From Rossellomorea orangium (GTDB lineage: Bacteria; Bacillota; Bacilli; Bacillales; Bacillaceae_B): 64,000 bases of DNA. The DNA is taken from contig NZ_JAHWGH010000018.1 in NCBI RefSeq assembly GCF_019334305.1, forward strand, positions 258,009-322,008, written 5' to 3'. This document shows, piece by piece, positions 48,252 to 57,594 of this stretch. The notes below the pieces were generated by a model. That model was not told where the DNA came from and ran no database searches. It saw nothing but the letters and a program-made list of their open reading frames with translations. The position numbers and the translations under genes were made by a program. The number at the start of each line of letters is the position of its first letter. The stretch's first letter is position 1.

Positions 48252-48280
48252 AGAATACAGTGTTTATGGGTGTTTGTCAA
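48252..48280 (-). promoter_or_regulatory. Sigma-A promoter for ylxM-ffh
   Basis: TTGACA, 17 bases, TATTCT on the minus strand: a consensus -35 box. Start point near 48245. Confidence 0.85.
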
Positions 48281-48327
48281 GGATACTTATTGATTTTTCA
48301 TAGGTGAAACCCATTCCGTACTCTATG

Positions 48328-48380
48328 AAAAAAAGAGCAGCCTGCAAGACTACATCTTCAGAGTCTCACATCAGGCTGCC
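48328..48380 (-). terminator. Terminator after ftsY
   Basis: Stem GCAGCCTG/CAGGCTGC, with an inner GAGACT/AGTCTT pairing, followed by TCTTTTTTT on the minus strand, 15 bases after the ftsY stop codon. It separates rnc-smc-ftsY from ylxM-ffh. Confidence 0.88.
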
Positions 48381-48394
48381 CTATCAAGTATGAT

Positions 48395-49384
48395 TTATTC
48401 TTCTTGTTGATCTACGAGGGTTGAAAACAGTCCATATACGTACTTTTCAGCGTCGAACGGCTGAAGATCATCCATTTTTTCTCCCAGTCCTACATATTTA
48501 ACAGGGATTTCGAGTTCGTTTCTGATTGCAAGTACAATCCCACCTTTTGCTGTACCATCCAACTTCGTCAGGACAATTCCTGAGACGTTTGTTGCTTCTT
48601 TAAAGGTTTTCGCCTGTACCATGGCATTTTGACCTGTGGTTGCATCAAGAACGAGCAATACTTCGTGAGGTGCTCCAGGAATTTCTCTTTCAATCACCCG
48701 CTTGACTTTTTCAAGCTCTTTCATTAGGTTTACTTTATTTTGCAATCTACCTGCTGTATCGCAAATAAGAATGTCTGCTTTTTTCGCTTTTGCAGATTGA
48801 ACGGCATCAAACATCACTGCCGCAGGATCGCTTCCCGCTGCCTGCTTAATGACCGGTACCCCGACGCGCTCACCCCATACTTCAAGCTGTTCGATGGCTC
48901 CCGCACGGAATGTGTCACCTGCTGCAAGAACAACATTCTTACCCTGTTCTTTGAACATATGAGCCATTTTTCCGATGGTTGTCGTTTTCCCTACCCCATT
49001 AACTCCGACAAACAGTAAAACCGTCAGTTGGTCTTCCTGAATGTTCAGGGTACTGTCCTCTTCACGGTCCCCCTGGTAGATCTCAACGAGCTTTTCTGAG
49101 ATGACAGATTGCACATCTTCCGTGTCTTGAATATTTTTCCGCTTCACTTCAAGCTTAAGTTCATCGATCAACTCCATGACGGTATCAAAGCCGACATCCG
49201 CTCCGATCAGGATTTCTTCCAGCTCCTCAAAGAACTCCTCATCGACTTTGCGGTATCTCGCGACCAGGTCATTCACTTTAGATGTGAAGTTGTTTCTCGT
49301 TTTACTTAAGCCATCTTTAAATTTCTCTGTTACATTATCACTCGACTGTGTAAATTTATCTTTAAGCTTCTTAAAAAAACTCAC
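48395..49384 (-). CDS. ftsY: SRP receptor FtsY
   Basis: Receptor GTPase of 329 residues. A short charged A region (about 1-30), without the long acidic stretch of enteric FtsY, precedes the NG domain (P loop [34 protein letters not shown]). It receives Ffh-ribosome complexes at the membrane. The start codon is GTG with a modest ribosome binding site, 15 bases after smc. Confidence 0.97.
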   Translation of the reverse strand: MSFFKKLKDKFTQSSDNVTEKFKDGLSKTRNNFTSKVNDLVARYRKVDEEFFEELEEILIGADVGFDTVMELIDELKLEVKRKNIQDTEDVQSVISEKLVEIYQGDREEDSTLNIQEDQLTVLLFVGVNGVGKTTTIGKMAHMFKEQGKNVVLAAGDTFRAGAIEQLEVWGERVGVPVIKQAAGSDPAAVMFDAVQSAKAKKADILICDTAGRLQNKVNLMKELEKVKRVIEREIPGAPHEVLLVLDATTGQNAMVQAKTFKEATNVSGIVLTKLDGTAKGGIVLAIRNELEIPVKYVGLGEKMDDLQPFDAEKYVYGLFSTLVDQQEE

Positions 49385-49399
49385 TTTCCCACACCCTTT

Positions 49400-52300
49400 T
49401 TAAGTTTCAAGTAGTTCCTTTGTTTCCTGTAATCTGACAGATACTAATTTAGACACACCGGATTCCTGCATCGTAACTCCGTATAGTACGTGCGCTTCTT
49501 CCATGGTACCTTTCCGATGAGTGATGACGATGAATTGTGTCTCGTCACTGAATTTCTTTAAATATTGGCTGAATCTCTGTACATTTGCCTCATCCAGTGC
49601 CGCCTCCACTTCATCGAGTATACAGAATGGTACCGGACGGATCTTTAATATTGAAAATAGCAGGGCAATGGCGGTCAGCGCCCTTTCCCCACCGGACATC
49701 AGCCCAAGGTTCTGAAGCTTCTTACCCGGAGGCTGGGCTACTATATCCACACCGGTATGAAGTAGATCAGACGGATCCGTCAGCTTTAACTGAGCTCTCC
49801 CCCCGCCAAACAATGCTTTGAACACTCCTTCAAATTCCTCCTGAATACTCGTGAAGGTTTGATCAAATCGTTTAATCATTTCCGTGTCCATTTCATTGAT
49901 GACTAGATAGAGGGTGTCCTTCGCTTCTGACAGATCATTTTTTTGATCAACTAAGAATTCGTACCTTTCCTTGACACGTTCATATTCATCAATCGCACCC
50001 AGATTGACAGTCCCGAGTTCTTCCAGTGCCAGTTTCACTAGTTTAACTTTCTTCCTTGCTTCATCGACTTCTATCGTAAGGGGGTAATCTGCCTTCGCCG
50101 CTTCAAATGATAGCATATACTCATCTCTTAGATGATCAAGGCGGTTCTCCAGCTCAACATCAAGACGATTGATTTTCACTTCCTCGTCTCTTAATGCTCC
50201 GACCAGTCCTTTATGTTGACGCTTCAACTCTTTAAGCTCGAGCTCTTCATCTTCTACTTTTTGCTGAAGGGCTGAGCGCTCGTCCCGGCGCACAGCAATC
50301 AACCCAGAAGTTTCTTCCTTTTGAACTGCACACTCTTCAGCTTTTTTGCCGATCTGTTCTTCACCGGAGAAGTTATCCTTCATTTCGGTCTGCAGCCATT
50401 CAAGGTCATCCTCTAAAGTTGCTTTTCGCTTGTTTGTTTCCAGTATTGTATTTTGAACTCTTTTCAATTGATGGCGGCTGTTAACGAGCTGCTCATTCCT
50501 TGCAGCAAGTTCTGCCTTAATATCACTGATTTCATTCAGCAAAGCATCTTTCGAGGTACGTTCACTGTTTTTCTGACGCGTCAACTCACTAATCTTTTGA
50601 TCAAGATCGGAAACCTCTTCACCTATTTTTTCGAGAGACTCTTCCAATTCCTTTGTTCTGGAATCATGTTTTTCCTTAATCGATGTAAACTCTCTTTTCT
50701 CCACGTCATATAAGGAAAGCCTGTCGTCAAGGTTTTGCTTGGACAATTCGATTTCACGGAGCTGCGAAAGAAGTTCCTGCTCTTTAAGACGCAAGTTCTC
50801 TCCTTTCACTCTCATTTCTTCCAGCTTCTTCTCGCGGAAAACGCTCTCTTCCTTGAGTGACTTCACTAGGGATTGAAGCTCGCCTGTCTGACTTTCCATA
50901 GCAGAAAGCTTTTCTTTCATCTCTTCAAGTTCACCTTTTCTGGATAGGAGTGAATTTTTCTTCTGCTTTACGGTACCACCAGACATCGATCCGCCGGGAT
51001 TGACCACATCTCCATCCAACGTAACGATCCGATAGCGATATTGAACAAGCTTGGCTATTTCGTTAGCGCCTTTTAAATTATCTGTGATGATGACATTACC
51101 GACCAGGTTGGAAATAATCATTGTATAGCGATCTTCAAATTTCAGGAGATCCGCTCCAACCCCAACAAAAGAAGGGTGCCCTTTCAGCATATTTCTCTGA
51201 CTTTCCGGAATCGATTTTCCTTTAATCACATTCATCGGCAAGAAAGTGGCGCGCCCATATTGGTTCTTCTTCAAAAAGGCAATCGCTTTTCGGCCATCCT
51301 CTTCGGTATTCACCACAATATGTTGCATCGAAGCAGCAAGAGCCGTCTCCATTGCCGTTTCATACGATTTTGGAACAGTAATAAGTTCAGCAACAGCCCC
51401 CTGGATGCCTGTTAACCGGCCTTCACGCTCCTTAAGGACTTCTTTCACCCCTTGGAAAAATCCTGAATAGTCTTCTTCCATTTCTTCCAGCATTTCTTTC
51501 CGGGATTTTGCTTGTTGAAGGTATTGAAAAGCCTGATACAGGGTTTTTTCCTGTTTTTCATATTTGGCTTTCACAGTTTCAAGCTTTTTCTGTTCTTCCC
51601 GGTACAGGAAGATATGCTCTTCGATATGTTCTTTTTGCTCTTGAAGTTCTTTCGACTTTTCCTTGTGGCGCAGATGTAATTCGTCACGCTGCGTGACATA
51701 TTTTTCGTTTTCTGCCTCCAATCGGCCATTACGGCTCGATTGCTGTTCCAACTGCTGCTTCAGGTATTGAATTTCATTTTTCGCCGATGCTTGTTGATTT
51801 AGTTTTTCGATATAATCACTTTTATAAGATTCAATGACATCTTCAATGTTTTCATTGTAATGCTTGAATTGATTCTGTTTCGTTACAAGGAGTTCCTTTA
51901 GCCCGGATACTTCAGAATTGATTCTTTCAAAGTCAAGCTCTGCTTTCTCTTTTTCAGTAGCTAAAAGATCGATTTGTGTTTTTGCTTCCTCAATGGATTG
52001 CTTCAACTGAGATTCGTTTGTGGAAGAATTTTTCTTTCGTTCCACCAAAACCTGTTTTCTACCTTCAAGTTTCTCTAATTCCTCACTGGTAGCAAGGAGA
52101 ACTTCCTGCAGGTTTGAGATGGACTCATCGAGAGCGGCTATTTTATCCCGCGTTCGAGTCAGGATTGCTTCTTTTTTGTGGATCGATGCAGAAAGGGACT
52201 GCTCCTCTTTCCCATGTTTCTCGAATTCATCACTAAGACGTTCCCACTGCTTATGTAAATCTTCAATGTCATAAACGGTTAAGGCAACTTCAAACTTCTC

Positions 52301-52966
52301 AAGTTCTTCTTTTTTCTCCAGATAATCCCTGGCCATAGAAGCTTGAATCTTCAGGGGTTCTACCTGCCCTTCCAATTCGTGAAGGATGTCATTTACACGA
52401 TTAAGATTTTCCTGTGTTTCAAATAACTTATTCTCAGCCTTTTTCTTACGTGATTTATACTTTAATACCCCTGCAGCCTCTTCAAAGATCGTTCTTCTTT
52501 CTTCAGGCTTACTATTCAGGATTTCTTCTACTTTTCCCTGACTGATGATGGAAAATGCCTCTTTCCCCAGACCTGAATCCATGAAAAGCTCAATGATGTC
52601 CTTCAGCCTGCACGGCTGTTTATTTAGCAAATACTCACTATCTCCCGATCTGTAGACCCTTCTTGTGACACTCACCTCACTATAGTCGATAGGAAGTGCA
52701 CCGTCCTCGTTATCAAGAACAAGTGTCACTTCCGCTATATTGAGTGCTTTTCTGGAATCACTGCCGGCAAAGATGACATCTTCCATTTTAGAACCGCGCA
52801 GGCTTTTGGCAGATTGTTCACCAAGTACCCACCTGATTGCGTCTATAATATTGCTTTTTCCACTTCCGTTTGGACCAACGACTGCCGTGACACCCGGGAC
52901 AAACTCCACGGATATTCTTTCTGCAAAAGATTTAAACCCCATTACTTCTAGTTGTTTGAGGAACAT
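49400..52966 (-). CDS. smc: Chromosome segregation ATPase Smc
   Basis: Condensin subunit of 1188 residues. The N-terminal head has Walker A GPNGSGKSNIIDAIRWVLGEQ. Two long coiled coils (about 170-500 and 670-1010) flank the hinge (about 515-660, GAVAELITVPKSYETAMETALAAS with a Gly-rich GGSMSGGTV). The C-terminal head carries signature LMSGGERALTAIALLF and Walker B FCILDEVEAALDEANV. It acts with ScpA/ScpB. It lies between rnc and ftsY, as in B. subtilis. Confidence 0.98.
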   Translation of the reverse strand: MFLKQLEVMGFKSFAERISVEFVPGVTAVVGPNGSGKSNIIDAIRWVLGEQSAKSLRGSKMEDVIFAGSDSRKALNIAEVTLVLDNEDGALPIDYSEVSVTRRVYRSGDSEYLLNKQPCRLKDIIELFMDSGLGKEAFSIISQGKVEEILNSKPEERRTIFEEAAGVLKYKSRKKKAENKLFETQENLNRVNDILHELEGQVEPLKIQASMARDYLEKKEELEKFEVALTVYDIEDLHKQWERLSDEFEKHGKEEQSLSASIHKKEAILTRTRDKIAALDESISNLQEVLLATSEELEKLEGRKQVLVERKKNSSTNESQLKQSIEEAKTQIDLLATEKEKAELDFERINSEVSGLKELLVTKQNQFKHYNENIEDVIESYKSDYIEKLNQQASAKNEIQYLKQQLEQQSSRNGRLEAENEKYVTQRDELHLRHKEKSKELQEQKEHIEEHIFLYREEQKKLETVKAKYEKQEKTLYQAFQYLQQAKSRKEMLEEMEEDYSGFFQGVKEVLKEREGRLTGIQGAVAELITVPKSYETAMETALAASMQHIVVNTEEDGRKAIAFLKKNQYGRATFLPMNVIKGKSIPESQRNMLKGHPSFVGVGADLLKFEDRYTMIISNLVGNVIITDNLKGANEIAKLVQYRYRIVTLDGDVVNPGGSMSGGTVKQKKNSLLSRKGELEEMKEKLSAMESQTGELQSLVKSLKEESVFREKKLEEMRVKGENLRLKEQELLSQLREIELSKQNLDDRLSLYDVEKREFTSIKEKHDSRTKELEESLEKIGEEVSDLDQKISELTRQKNSERTSKDALLNEISDIKAELAARNEQLVNSRHQLKRVQNTILETNKRKATLEDDLEWLQTEMKDNFSGEEQIGKKAEECAVQKEETSGLIAVRRDERSALQQKVEDEELELKELKRQHKGLVGALRDEEVKINRLDVELENRLDHLRDEYMLSFEAAKADYPLTIEVDEARKKVKLVKLALEELGTVNLGAIDEYERVKERYEFLVDQKNDLSEAKDTLYLVINEMDTEMIKRFDQTFTSIQEEFEGVFKALFGGGRAQLKLTDPSDLLHTGVDIVAQPPGKKLQNLGLMSGGERALTAIALLFSILKIRPVPFCILDEVEAALDEANVQRFSQYLKKFSDETQFIVITHRKGTMEEAHVLYGVTMQESGVSKLVSVRLQETKELLET

Positions 52967-52977
52967 CTTCTTTCCCC

Positions 52978-53721
52978 CTATTTAGCGTCTAGCTTCTGTT
53001 TTAACTTTTCCAGAGCCTTTTGTGCGGCTTGTTGTTCAGCCTCTTTCTTAGATCGGCCCTTTCCAATTCCCAGTTCTTCATCATTTAAACTCACTCTGGA
53101 AATGAATTGGCGATTATGGGCCGGACCGCTTTCTTCCAAGATACTATATTCGATCATACCTGCGCTGCCTCTTTGAACCAGCTCTTGTAACTGACTCTTG
53201 TAATCCATCACATGAGAAAAAGCACCGACATTAATCTTTGGATAGACAACTTTTTCAAGGATTGAAACGACCGTCTCTAACCCTTGATCCAAATATACCG
53301 CCCCGATAAAAGCTTCGAAGACATCGGCAAGCAGAGCCGGTCTCTCACGTCCCCCGGTCATTTCTTCCCCTTTTCCCAGGAGAATGAGTTCACCGAAGTT
53401 CAATTCGATTGAAAACTTCACCAAGGATGGCTCACAAACGATGGCCGCCCTTAATTTCGTAAGTTCACCCTCGCTCATCATGGGATACTTCTTGAAGAGA
53501 AATTGAGATACCGTCAATTCCAGGACGGCGTCACCGAGAAATTCTAAGCGTTCATTGTCTTCATAAGGCTTGCGACGATGCTCATTCACATAGGATGAAT
53601 GAGTAAAAGCTTGTTTAAGGAGTTTTTCGTCTTTAAATTGAATTCCCATTTGATTTTGAAATGTCTTGAATTTCAAATCATTTTTATGTTTAGATAATCC
53701 GTTTCTGCTTTGCTTTCGCAT
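52978..53721 (-). CDS. rnc: Ribonuclease III
   Basis: Double-strand RNA endonuclease of 247 residues for rRNA and scRNA processing. The signature [18 protein letters not shown] (about 57-75) holds the metal ligands; [16 protein letters not shown] is the second acidic site. The C-terminal dsRBD follows ([14 protein letters not shown] ... [16 protein letters not shown]). I use the ATG eight bases after GGTGG; the GTG four codons upstream lies inside that site. Confidence 0.96.
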   Translation of the reverse strand: MRKQSRNGLSKHKNDLKFKTFQNQMGIQFKDEKLLKQAFTHSSYVNEHRRKPYEDNERLEFLGDAVLELTVSQFLFKKYPMMSEGELTKLRAAIVCEPSLVKFSIELNFGELILLGKGEEMTGGRERPALLADVFEAFIGAVYLDQGLETVVSILEKVVYPKINVGAFSHVMDYKSQLQELVQRGSAGMIEYSILEESGPAHNRQFISRVSLNDEELGIGKGRSKKEAEQQAAQKALEKLKQKLDAK

Positions 53722-53765
53722 AAGGCACTCCACCTTGCTAATATGTTCTCAATGTATACTAATCA

Positions 53766-53794
53766 AGTTTATTCTAAAAAAATGATTTACGCAA
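53766..53794 (-). promoter_or_regulatory. Promoter candidate for rnc
   Basis: TTGCGT, 17 bases, TAAACT on the minus strand, between the acpP terminator and rnc. A second candidate (TTGATT, 17, TATTAG) lies just downstream. Confidence 0.5.
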
Positions 53795-53826
53795 AAAATT
53801 CTTGCGTGTGAGGTTAGAACACAAAT

Positions 53827-53860
53827 AAACTTGGTAGAGATGAAGCCCCTACCAAGTTTT
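53827..53860 (-). terminator. Terminator after acpP
   Basis: Perfect 11-base stem AAACTTGGTAG/CTACCAAGTTT with an 11-base loop, followed by ATTTG on the minus strand. It closes the fapR-acpP operon. Confidence 0.8.
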
Positions 53861-53912
53861 AAATGGTTTGAATATAAGATGACAGGTGCCATCTGTCAAT
53901 TCAATCTAACGA

Positions 53913-54146
53913 TTAAGCCTTTGCTTGTATGTAGTTCACAGCATCACCTACTGTGCCGATTTTTTCAGCATCATCGTCAGAGATTTCCATGTCGAATTCA
54001 TCTTCAAGTTCCATAACCAGCTCAACTACATCAAGGGAGTCAGCTCCTAGATCTTCTTTGAAAGAAGCTTCAAGAGTTACTTGAGATTCATCTACACCTA
54101 GACGATCAACGATAATTTTTGTTACACGATCTAATACTTCTGCCAT
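53913..54146 (-). CDS. acpP: Acyl carrier protein
   Basis: Carrier of 77 residues for growing fatty acyl chains. Ser37 in [10 protein letters not shown] is the phosphopantetheine site. The protein is acidic and four-helical as expected. The ATG has GGGAGGTG nine bases upstream. It is the last gene of the FapR operon and also has a promoter of its own. Confidence 0.98.
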   Translation of the reverse strand: MAEVLDRVTKIIVDRLGVDESQVTLEASFKEDLGADSLDVVELVMELEDEFDMEISDDDAEKIGTVGDAVNYIQAKA

Positions 54147-54167
54147 TTTTGTCACCTCCCCTCAAGT

Positions 54168-54196
54168 ATTATAGAGCATTTTGACCTCTAATGAAA
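54168..54196 (-). promoter_or_regulatory. Internal sigma-A promoter for acpP
   Basis: TTTCAT, 17 bases, TATAAT on the minus strand: a perfect -10 with a weak -35. It would allow acpP to be made in excess over the rest of the operon. Confidence 0.55.
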
Positions 54197-54240
54197 AGAG
54201 TATACATGAAAACGATGAATATTTTATTATTTCCTTACCT

Positions 54241-54984
54241 TTACATGACCATTCCGCCATCGATGTGGAGAGTTTGTCCCGTCATATAAGCAGCTGAATC
54301 AGAAGCAACAAATGTTACTGTCTTTGCGATATCTTTCGGGTCCCCAAAACGGCTGAGAGGGATTTGCTTCAGCATTTCATTGCGGACATCTTCAGGAAGC
54401 TTATCTGTCATATCCGTGGAAATGAATCCAGGAGCAATCGCATTCACCGTGATGCCGCGTGCTGCTAATTCTTTGGCCGTAGTTTTCGTCAATCCGATTA
54501 CACCGGATTTGGCTGCTACATAGTTTGCCTGTCCCGGATTCCCGCTTACTCCGACTATGGAAGAGATATTGATGATTCTTCCACTTCTCTGCTTCATCAT
54601 TTGGCGCGTAACGGCTTTCGTACAAAGGAAGACACCTTTAAGATTGATGTTGATGACATCATCCCATTCCGTTTCTTTCATCCTCATCAACAAATTATCT
54701 TTCGTGATGCCGGCATTATTCACAAGGATATCGATAGAACCAAATTGACCGATCGTTTCCTTCACCATGGCCTGAACCGCTTCACCATCCGATACATTAC
54801 ACTGGACAGCGATTGCTTCTCTGCCTAAGCTCTTGATTTCATCTACCACTTCGTTTGCTTTCGCTTCGCTTCCCGCAAAATTCACTGCAACATTACAGCC
54901 TTCACGGGCAAGTTCAAGAGCAATCTCTCTTCCGATTCCACGGGATGCTCCCGTAACAAGTGCCACTTTACCTTCTAAATTCAT
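54241..54984 (-). CDS. fabG: 3-oxoacyl-[acyl carrier protein] reductase FabG
   Basis: NADPH-dependent short-chain reductase of 247 residues for the first reduction in fatty acid elongation. Cofactor motif TGASRGIG starts at residue 11; catalytic Ser142, Tyr155 and Lys159 lie in [21 protein letters not shown]. It directly follows fabD with no gap. Confidence 0.97.
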   Translation of the reverse strand: MNLEGKVALVTGASRGIGREIALELAREGCNVAVNFAGSEAKANEVVDEIKSLGREAIAVQCNVSDGEAVQAMVKETIGQFGSIDILVNNAGITKDNLLMRMKETEWDDVININLKGVFLCTKAVTRQMMKQRSGRIINISSIVGVSGNPGQANYVAAKSGVIGLTKTTAKELAARGITVNAIAPGFISTDMTDKLPEDVRNEMLKQIPLSRFGDPKDIAKTVTFVASDSAAYMTGQTLHIDGGMVM

Positions 54985-55929
54985 TTACGCTTCCTCCTTC
55001 AAGGCCTGAATGGTTTGTTCCAAGGATGCTTCATCTTGAACGGAATAAGTCTTCACTCGTCTGTTTACTTTTTTCACTAATCCTGAAAGGACTTTACCCG
55101 GTCCTACTTCGACAAATGTATCCACGCCCAACTCAAGAAGCTTCTCAACTGTATCTTCCCATTGAACAGGGGAGAATAATTGTTCAATTAATAAACGCTT
55201 GATCTCTTCACGTTCGGTCACAGGTTTGGCAGTTACGTTTGCTATGACTGGTACAGAGGCATCTTCAATCACAATCGAATCCAGAATCGATACAAATTGA
55301 TCCGCAGCAGGCTTCATCAATTGAGAATGGAAGGGCCCACTGACTTGAAGGGGGATGACCCTCTTTGCTCCAGCTTCTTTCGCTTTTGCCGATGCAAGCT
55401 CCACACCCTTCACCGTACCTGAAATGACGATCTGTCCAGGACAATTTAAATTTGCGAGCCCGACGATATGACCCTCTTCCGTTACTAGGTCGGTAACTTC
55501 CTTAAGGGAATCTCTATCCATACCAAGAACAGCCGCCATCGTGCCTTCTCCATCCGGAACTGCTTCTTCCATGAATTCCCCTCTTTTACGGACAGCATAC
55601 ACACCATCTTCAAATTTCATGGCACCTGAAGCAACCAGGGCAGAATATTCACCTAAGCTGTGTCCGGCTGTATAGTCCGCCGTAATTCCTTCAGCTTTTA
55701 AACGATCGAGGATAGCCATACTGGTCGTTAATAACGCAGGCTGTGCATTTGTAGTCTGCGTAAGCTCCTCCTGTGGACCTTCAAATATGACTGAAGAAAG
55801 ATTTGTACCCAATCTTTCATCTGCTTTCATGAAATACGACTGTACCTCAGGGTATTGATCAGCTAAATCCTTTCCCATTCCCACCGTTTGGGAACCTTGT
55901 CCAGGAAAGATGAACGCAATTTTACTCAT
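54985..55929 (-). CDS. fabD: Malonyl CoA-acyl carrier protein transacylase FabD
   Basis: Enzyme of 314 residues that moves malonyl from CoA to ACP. Nucleophile Ser91 lies in the GHSLGEYSAL elbow, the partner His in GPFHSQLM, and FPGQGSQ opens the protein. The start is the ATG giving MSKIAFIFPG; longer readings overlap plsX. It lies between plsX and fabG. Confidence 0.96.
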   Translation of the reverse strand: MSKIAFIFPGQGSQTVGMGKDLADQYPEVQSYFMKADERLGTNLSSVIFEGPQEELTQTTNAQPALLTTSMAILDRLKAEGITADYTAGHSLGEYSALVASGAMKFEDGVYAVRKRGEFMEEAVPDGEGTMAAVLGMDRDSLKEVTDLVTEEGHIVGLANLNCPGQIVISGTVKGVELASAKAKEAGAKRVIPLQVSGPFHSQLMKPAADQFVSILDSIVIEDASVPVIANVTAKPVTEREEIKRLLIEQLFSPVQWEDTVEKLLELGVDTFVEVGPGKVLSGLVKKVNRRVKTYSVQDEASLEQTIQALKEEA

Positions 55930-55930
55930 A

Positions 55931-56920
55931 TTATTCCACACTCCCCTTAATAGCATCTTTAATAGTATTGGAAACGTCGTGCTTCACCATTTCCCTTGCC
56001 TGTCTCATGGCATTATATAGCGCCACTTCATTCGATGAGCCATGGGCTTTGATTACCGGGGCCTTTAGCCCAAACAATCCTGCTCCGCCATACTCAGTAT
56101 AATCAAGCATATTCTTTAATCCTTTAAGGTCATTCTTCACCAATCCTGCAGCAATTTTATTTTTCGTTGACGCCGTAAAGGTCTTTTTAAGCATGGAGAA
56201 GACAGAAAGTGCCGTTCCTTCGATGGTCTTCAACACCATATTACCAGTGAAACCATCTGTTACGACTACATCGGCCGGTCCATCCAGCAAGTCCCTGGAC
56301 TCTACATTTCCGACGAAATTTATTGGCAGGTCCTTCATTAACTGGAATGACCGTTTCGTTAATTCATTTCCTTTTTTGTCTTCTGTCCCAATATTCAATA
56401 ACCCTACGCGTGGATTTTTAATTCCTCTCACATTTTCGGCGTAAATGCTCCCCATGAGGGCATATTGCGCAAGATGCTCAGGCTTCGCATCAACATTTGC
56501 ACCCAAATCAAGCATAAGGAATCCATTTCCGTCAAGGGTAGGTAAAGTTGGAGCAAGGGCTGGGCGTTCGATGCCTTCGATTCTCCCGACGATAAATAGT
56601 CCAGCCGTCATCAGAGCACCTGTGTTCCCGGCAGAAATACACGCATCGGCTTCCCCGTTTTTGACCGCCTGAGCCATCAGTACCATGGACGCGTTCTTTT
56701 TACGCTTTACAGCTCTGACAGGCTCGTCGGTCCCCTCAATCACTTCATTTGTGTGTACGATTGTCAGCCTGTCTGAAGGAGTGATGTATTGTTTGATCTG
56801 TTCTTCATCACCATATAATAGCACTTCAATATCATTAAATTCATTCAATGCTCGCTTCACACCGAGTACGATCTCTTTCGGGGCATGATCTCCGCCCTTT
56901 GCATCAACGGCTAATTTCAT
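55931..56920 (-). CDS. plsX: Phosphate acyltransferase PlsX
   Basis: Enzyme of 329 residues that converts acyl-ACP to acyl-phosphate for phospholipid synthesis with Pls[22 protein letters not shown] is the N-terminal signature, and [25 protein letters not shown] the active-site block. Its ATG directly follows the fapR stop codon, so regulator and target are coupled. Confidence 0.97.
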   Translation of the reverse strand: MKLAVDAKGGDHAPKEIVLGVKRALNEFNDIEVLLYGDEEQIKQYITPSDRLTIVHTNEVIEGTDEPVRAVKRKKNASMVLMAQAVKNGEADACISAGNTGALMTAGLFIVGRIEGIERPALAPTLPTLDGNGFLMLDLGANVDAKPEHLAQYALMGSIYAENVRGIKNPRVGLLNIGTEDKKGNELTKRSFQLMKDLPINFVGNVESRDLLDGPADVVVTDGFTGNMVLKTIEGTALSVFSMLKKTFTASTKNKIAAGLVKNDLKGLKNMLDYTEYGGAGLFGLKAPVIKAHGSSNEVALYNAMRQAREMVKHDVSNTIKDAIKGSVE

Positions 56921-57502
56921 CTACTCTTCATCCTTTACAGATTTTTTAGAGCGATACATTTCAAATTCACCTGTAAAAACGAGCTCACCACCGACTGCAC
57001 TTTGAACTTCTACCGTTGTTCGGTCCTTTTGATCCTTCATATGTATCACTTTTGCTTTCGCTACTACCCGCTCCCCTTCTTTTACAGGTCTGGTAAAACG
57101 GATCGTTGACTTGGCGGTCAAGGCCAGGTCATCATTTATGACGGCTACTGCAAGTGAATTTGCTTGAGCGAACAAGTGATGTCCCCTTGCAATTCCGTTT
57201 CTGACAAAAACATGCTCCTGCTTCACGTCAAAAATGGAAATAGCACTTTGGTCTAATTCTATATCAATAATTTCTCCAATAATTTCTTCGATAGGCAATG
57301 ACTTTACTTCGTCTTCAAACGATTTCTCAGCCACATACTTAATTCGTTCACGAAGCTCAGGTATGGATAATTCCATACGATCCAAACGGATTGTCTGAAC
57401 ACTCACCCGAAACCGTTCCGCTAATTCTTCATCAGTAATGAAAGGATTTTCTTTAATCGTGTCTGTCAGGTTTCCCTGTCTTTCTTTTTTCGAAAGTCTC
57501 AA
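56921..57502 (-). CDS. fapR: Fatty acid and phospholipid biosynthesis repressor FapR
   Basis: Repressor of 193 residues released by malonyl-CoA. The N-terminal DeoR-like helix-turn-helix ([37 protein letters not shown]) is joined to a hotdog-fold effector domain ([18 protein letters not shown]). I choose a TTG start giving (M)RLSKKERQ, in register with MRRNKRERQ of B. subtilis; a GTG three codons upstream is possible. It represses its own operon through the operator at 57521. Confidence 0.96.
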   Translation of the reverse strand: MRLSKKERQGNLTDTIKENPFITDEELAERFRVSVQTIRLDRMELSIPELRERIKYVAEKSFEDEVKSLPIEEIIGEIIDIELDQSAISIFDVKQEHVFVRNGIARGHHLFAQANSLAVAVINDDLALTAKSTIRFTRPVKEGERVVAKAKVIHMKDQKDRTTVEVQSAVGGELVFTGEFEMYRSKKSVKDEE

Positions 57503-57520
57503 TATTAACACCGTCCAGTA

Positions 57521-57537
57521 TTAGTACTAGGTACTAA
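57521..57537. promoter_or_regulatory. FapR operator
   Basis: TTAGTACCTAGTACTAA on the minus strand, an exact 17-base palindrome matching the FapR box of Bacillus fap promoters. It sits just downstream of the -10 box and covers the predicted start point. Confidence 0.93.
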
Positions 57538-57541
57538 TAGT

Positions 57542-57570
57542 AGTATATAATCTAAAAAAGCAGATTGCAA
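57542..57570 (-). promoter_or_regulatory. Sigma-A promoter of the fapR operon
   Basis: TTGCAA (57565-57570), 17 bases, TATACT (57542-57547) on the minus strand. The -35 box lies inside the 3' arm region of the recG terminator hairpin. Confidence 0.85.
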
Positions 57571-57590
57571 GAAATAATCTCACAATCTGC
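57554..57590 (-). terminator. Terminator after recG, overlapping the fapR promoter
   Basis: Stem GCAGATTG/CAATCTGC with a 15-base loop followed by TTTTTT on the minus strand, five bases after the recG stop codon. Its 3' arm and T run are the -35 box and spacer of fapR. Confidence 0.88.
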
Positions 57591-57594
57591 CTTT

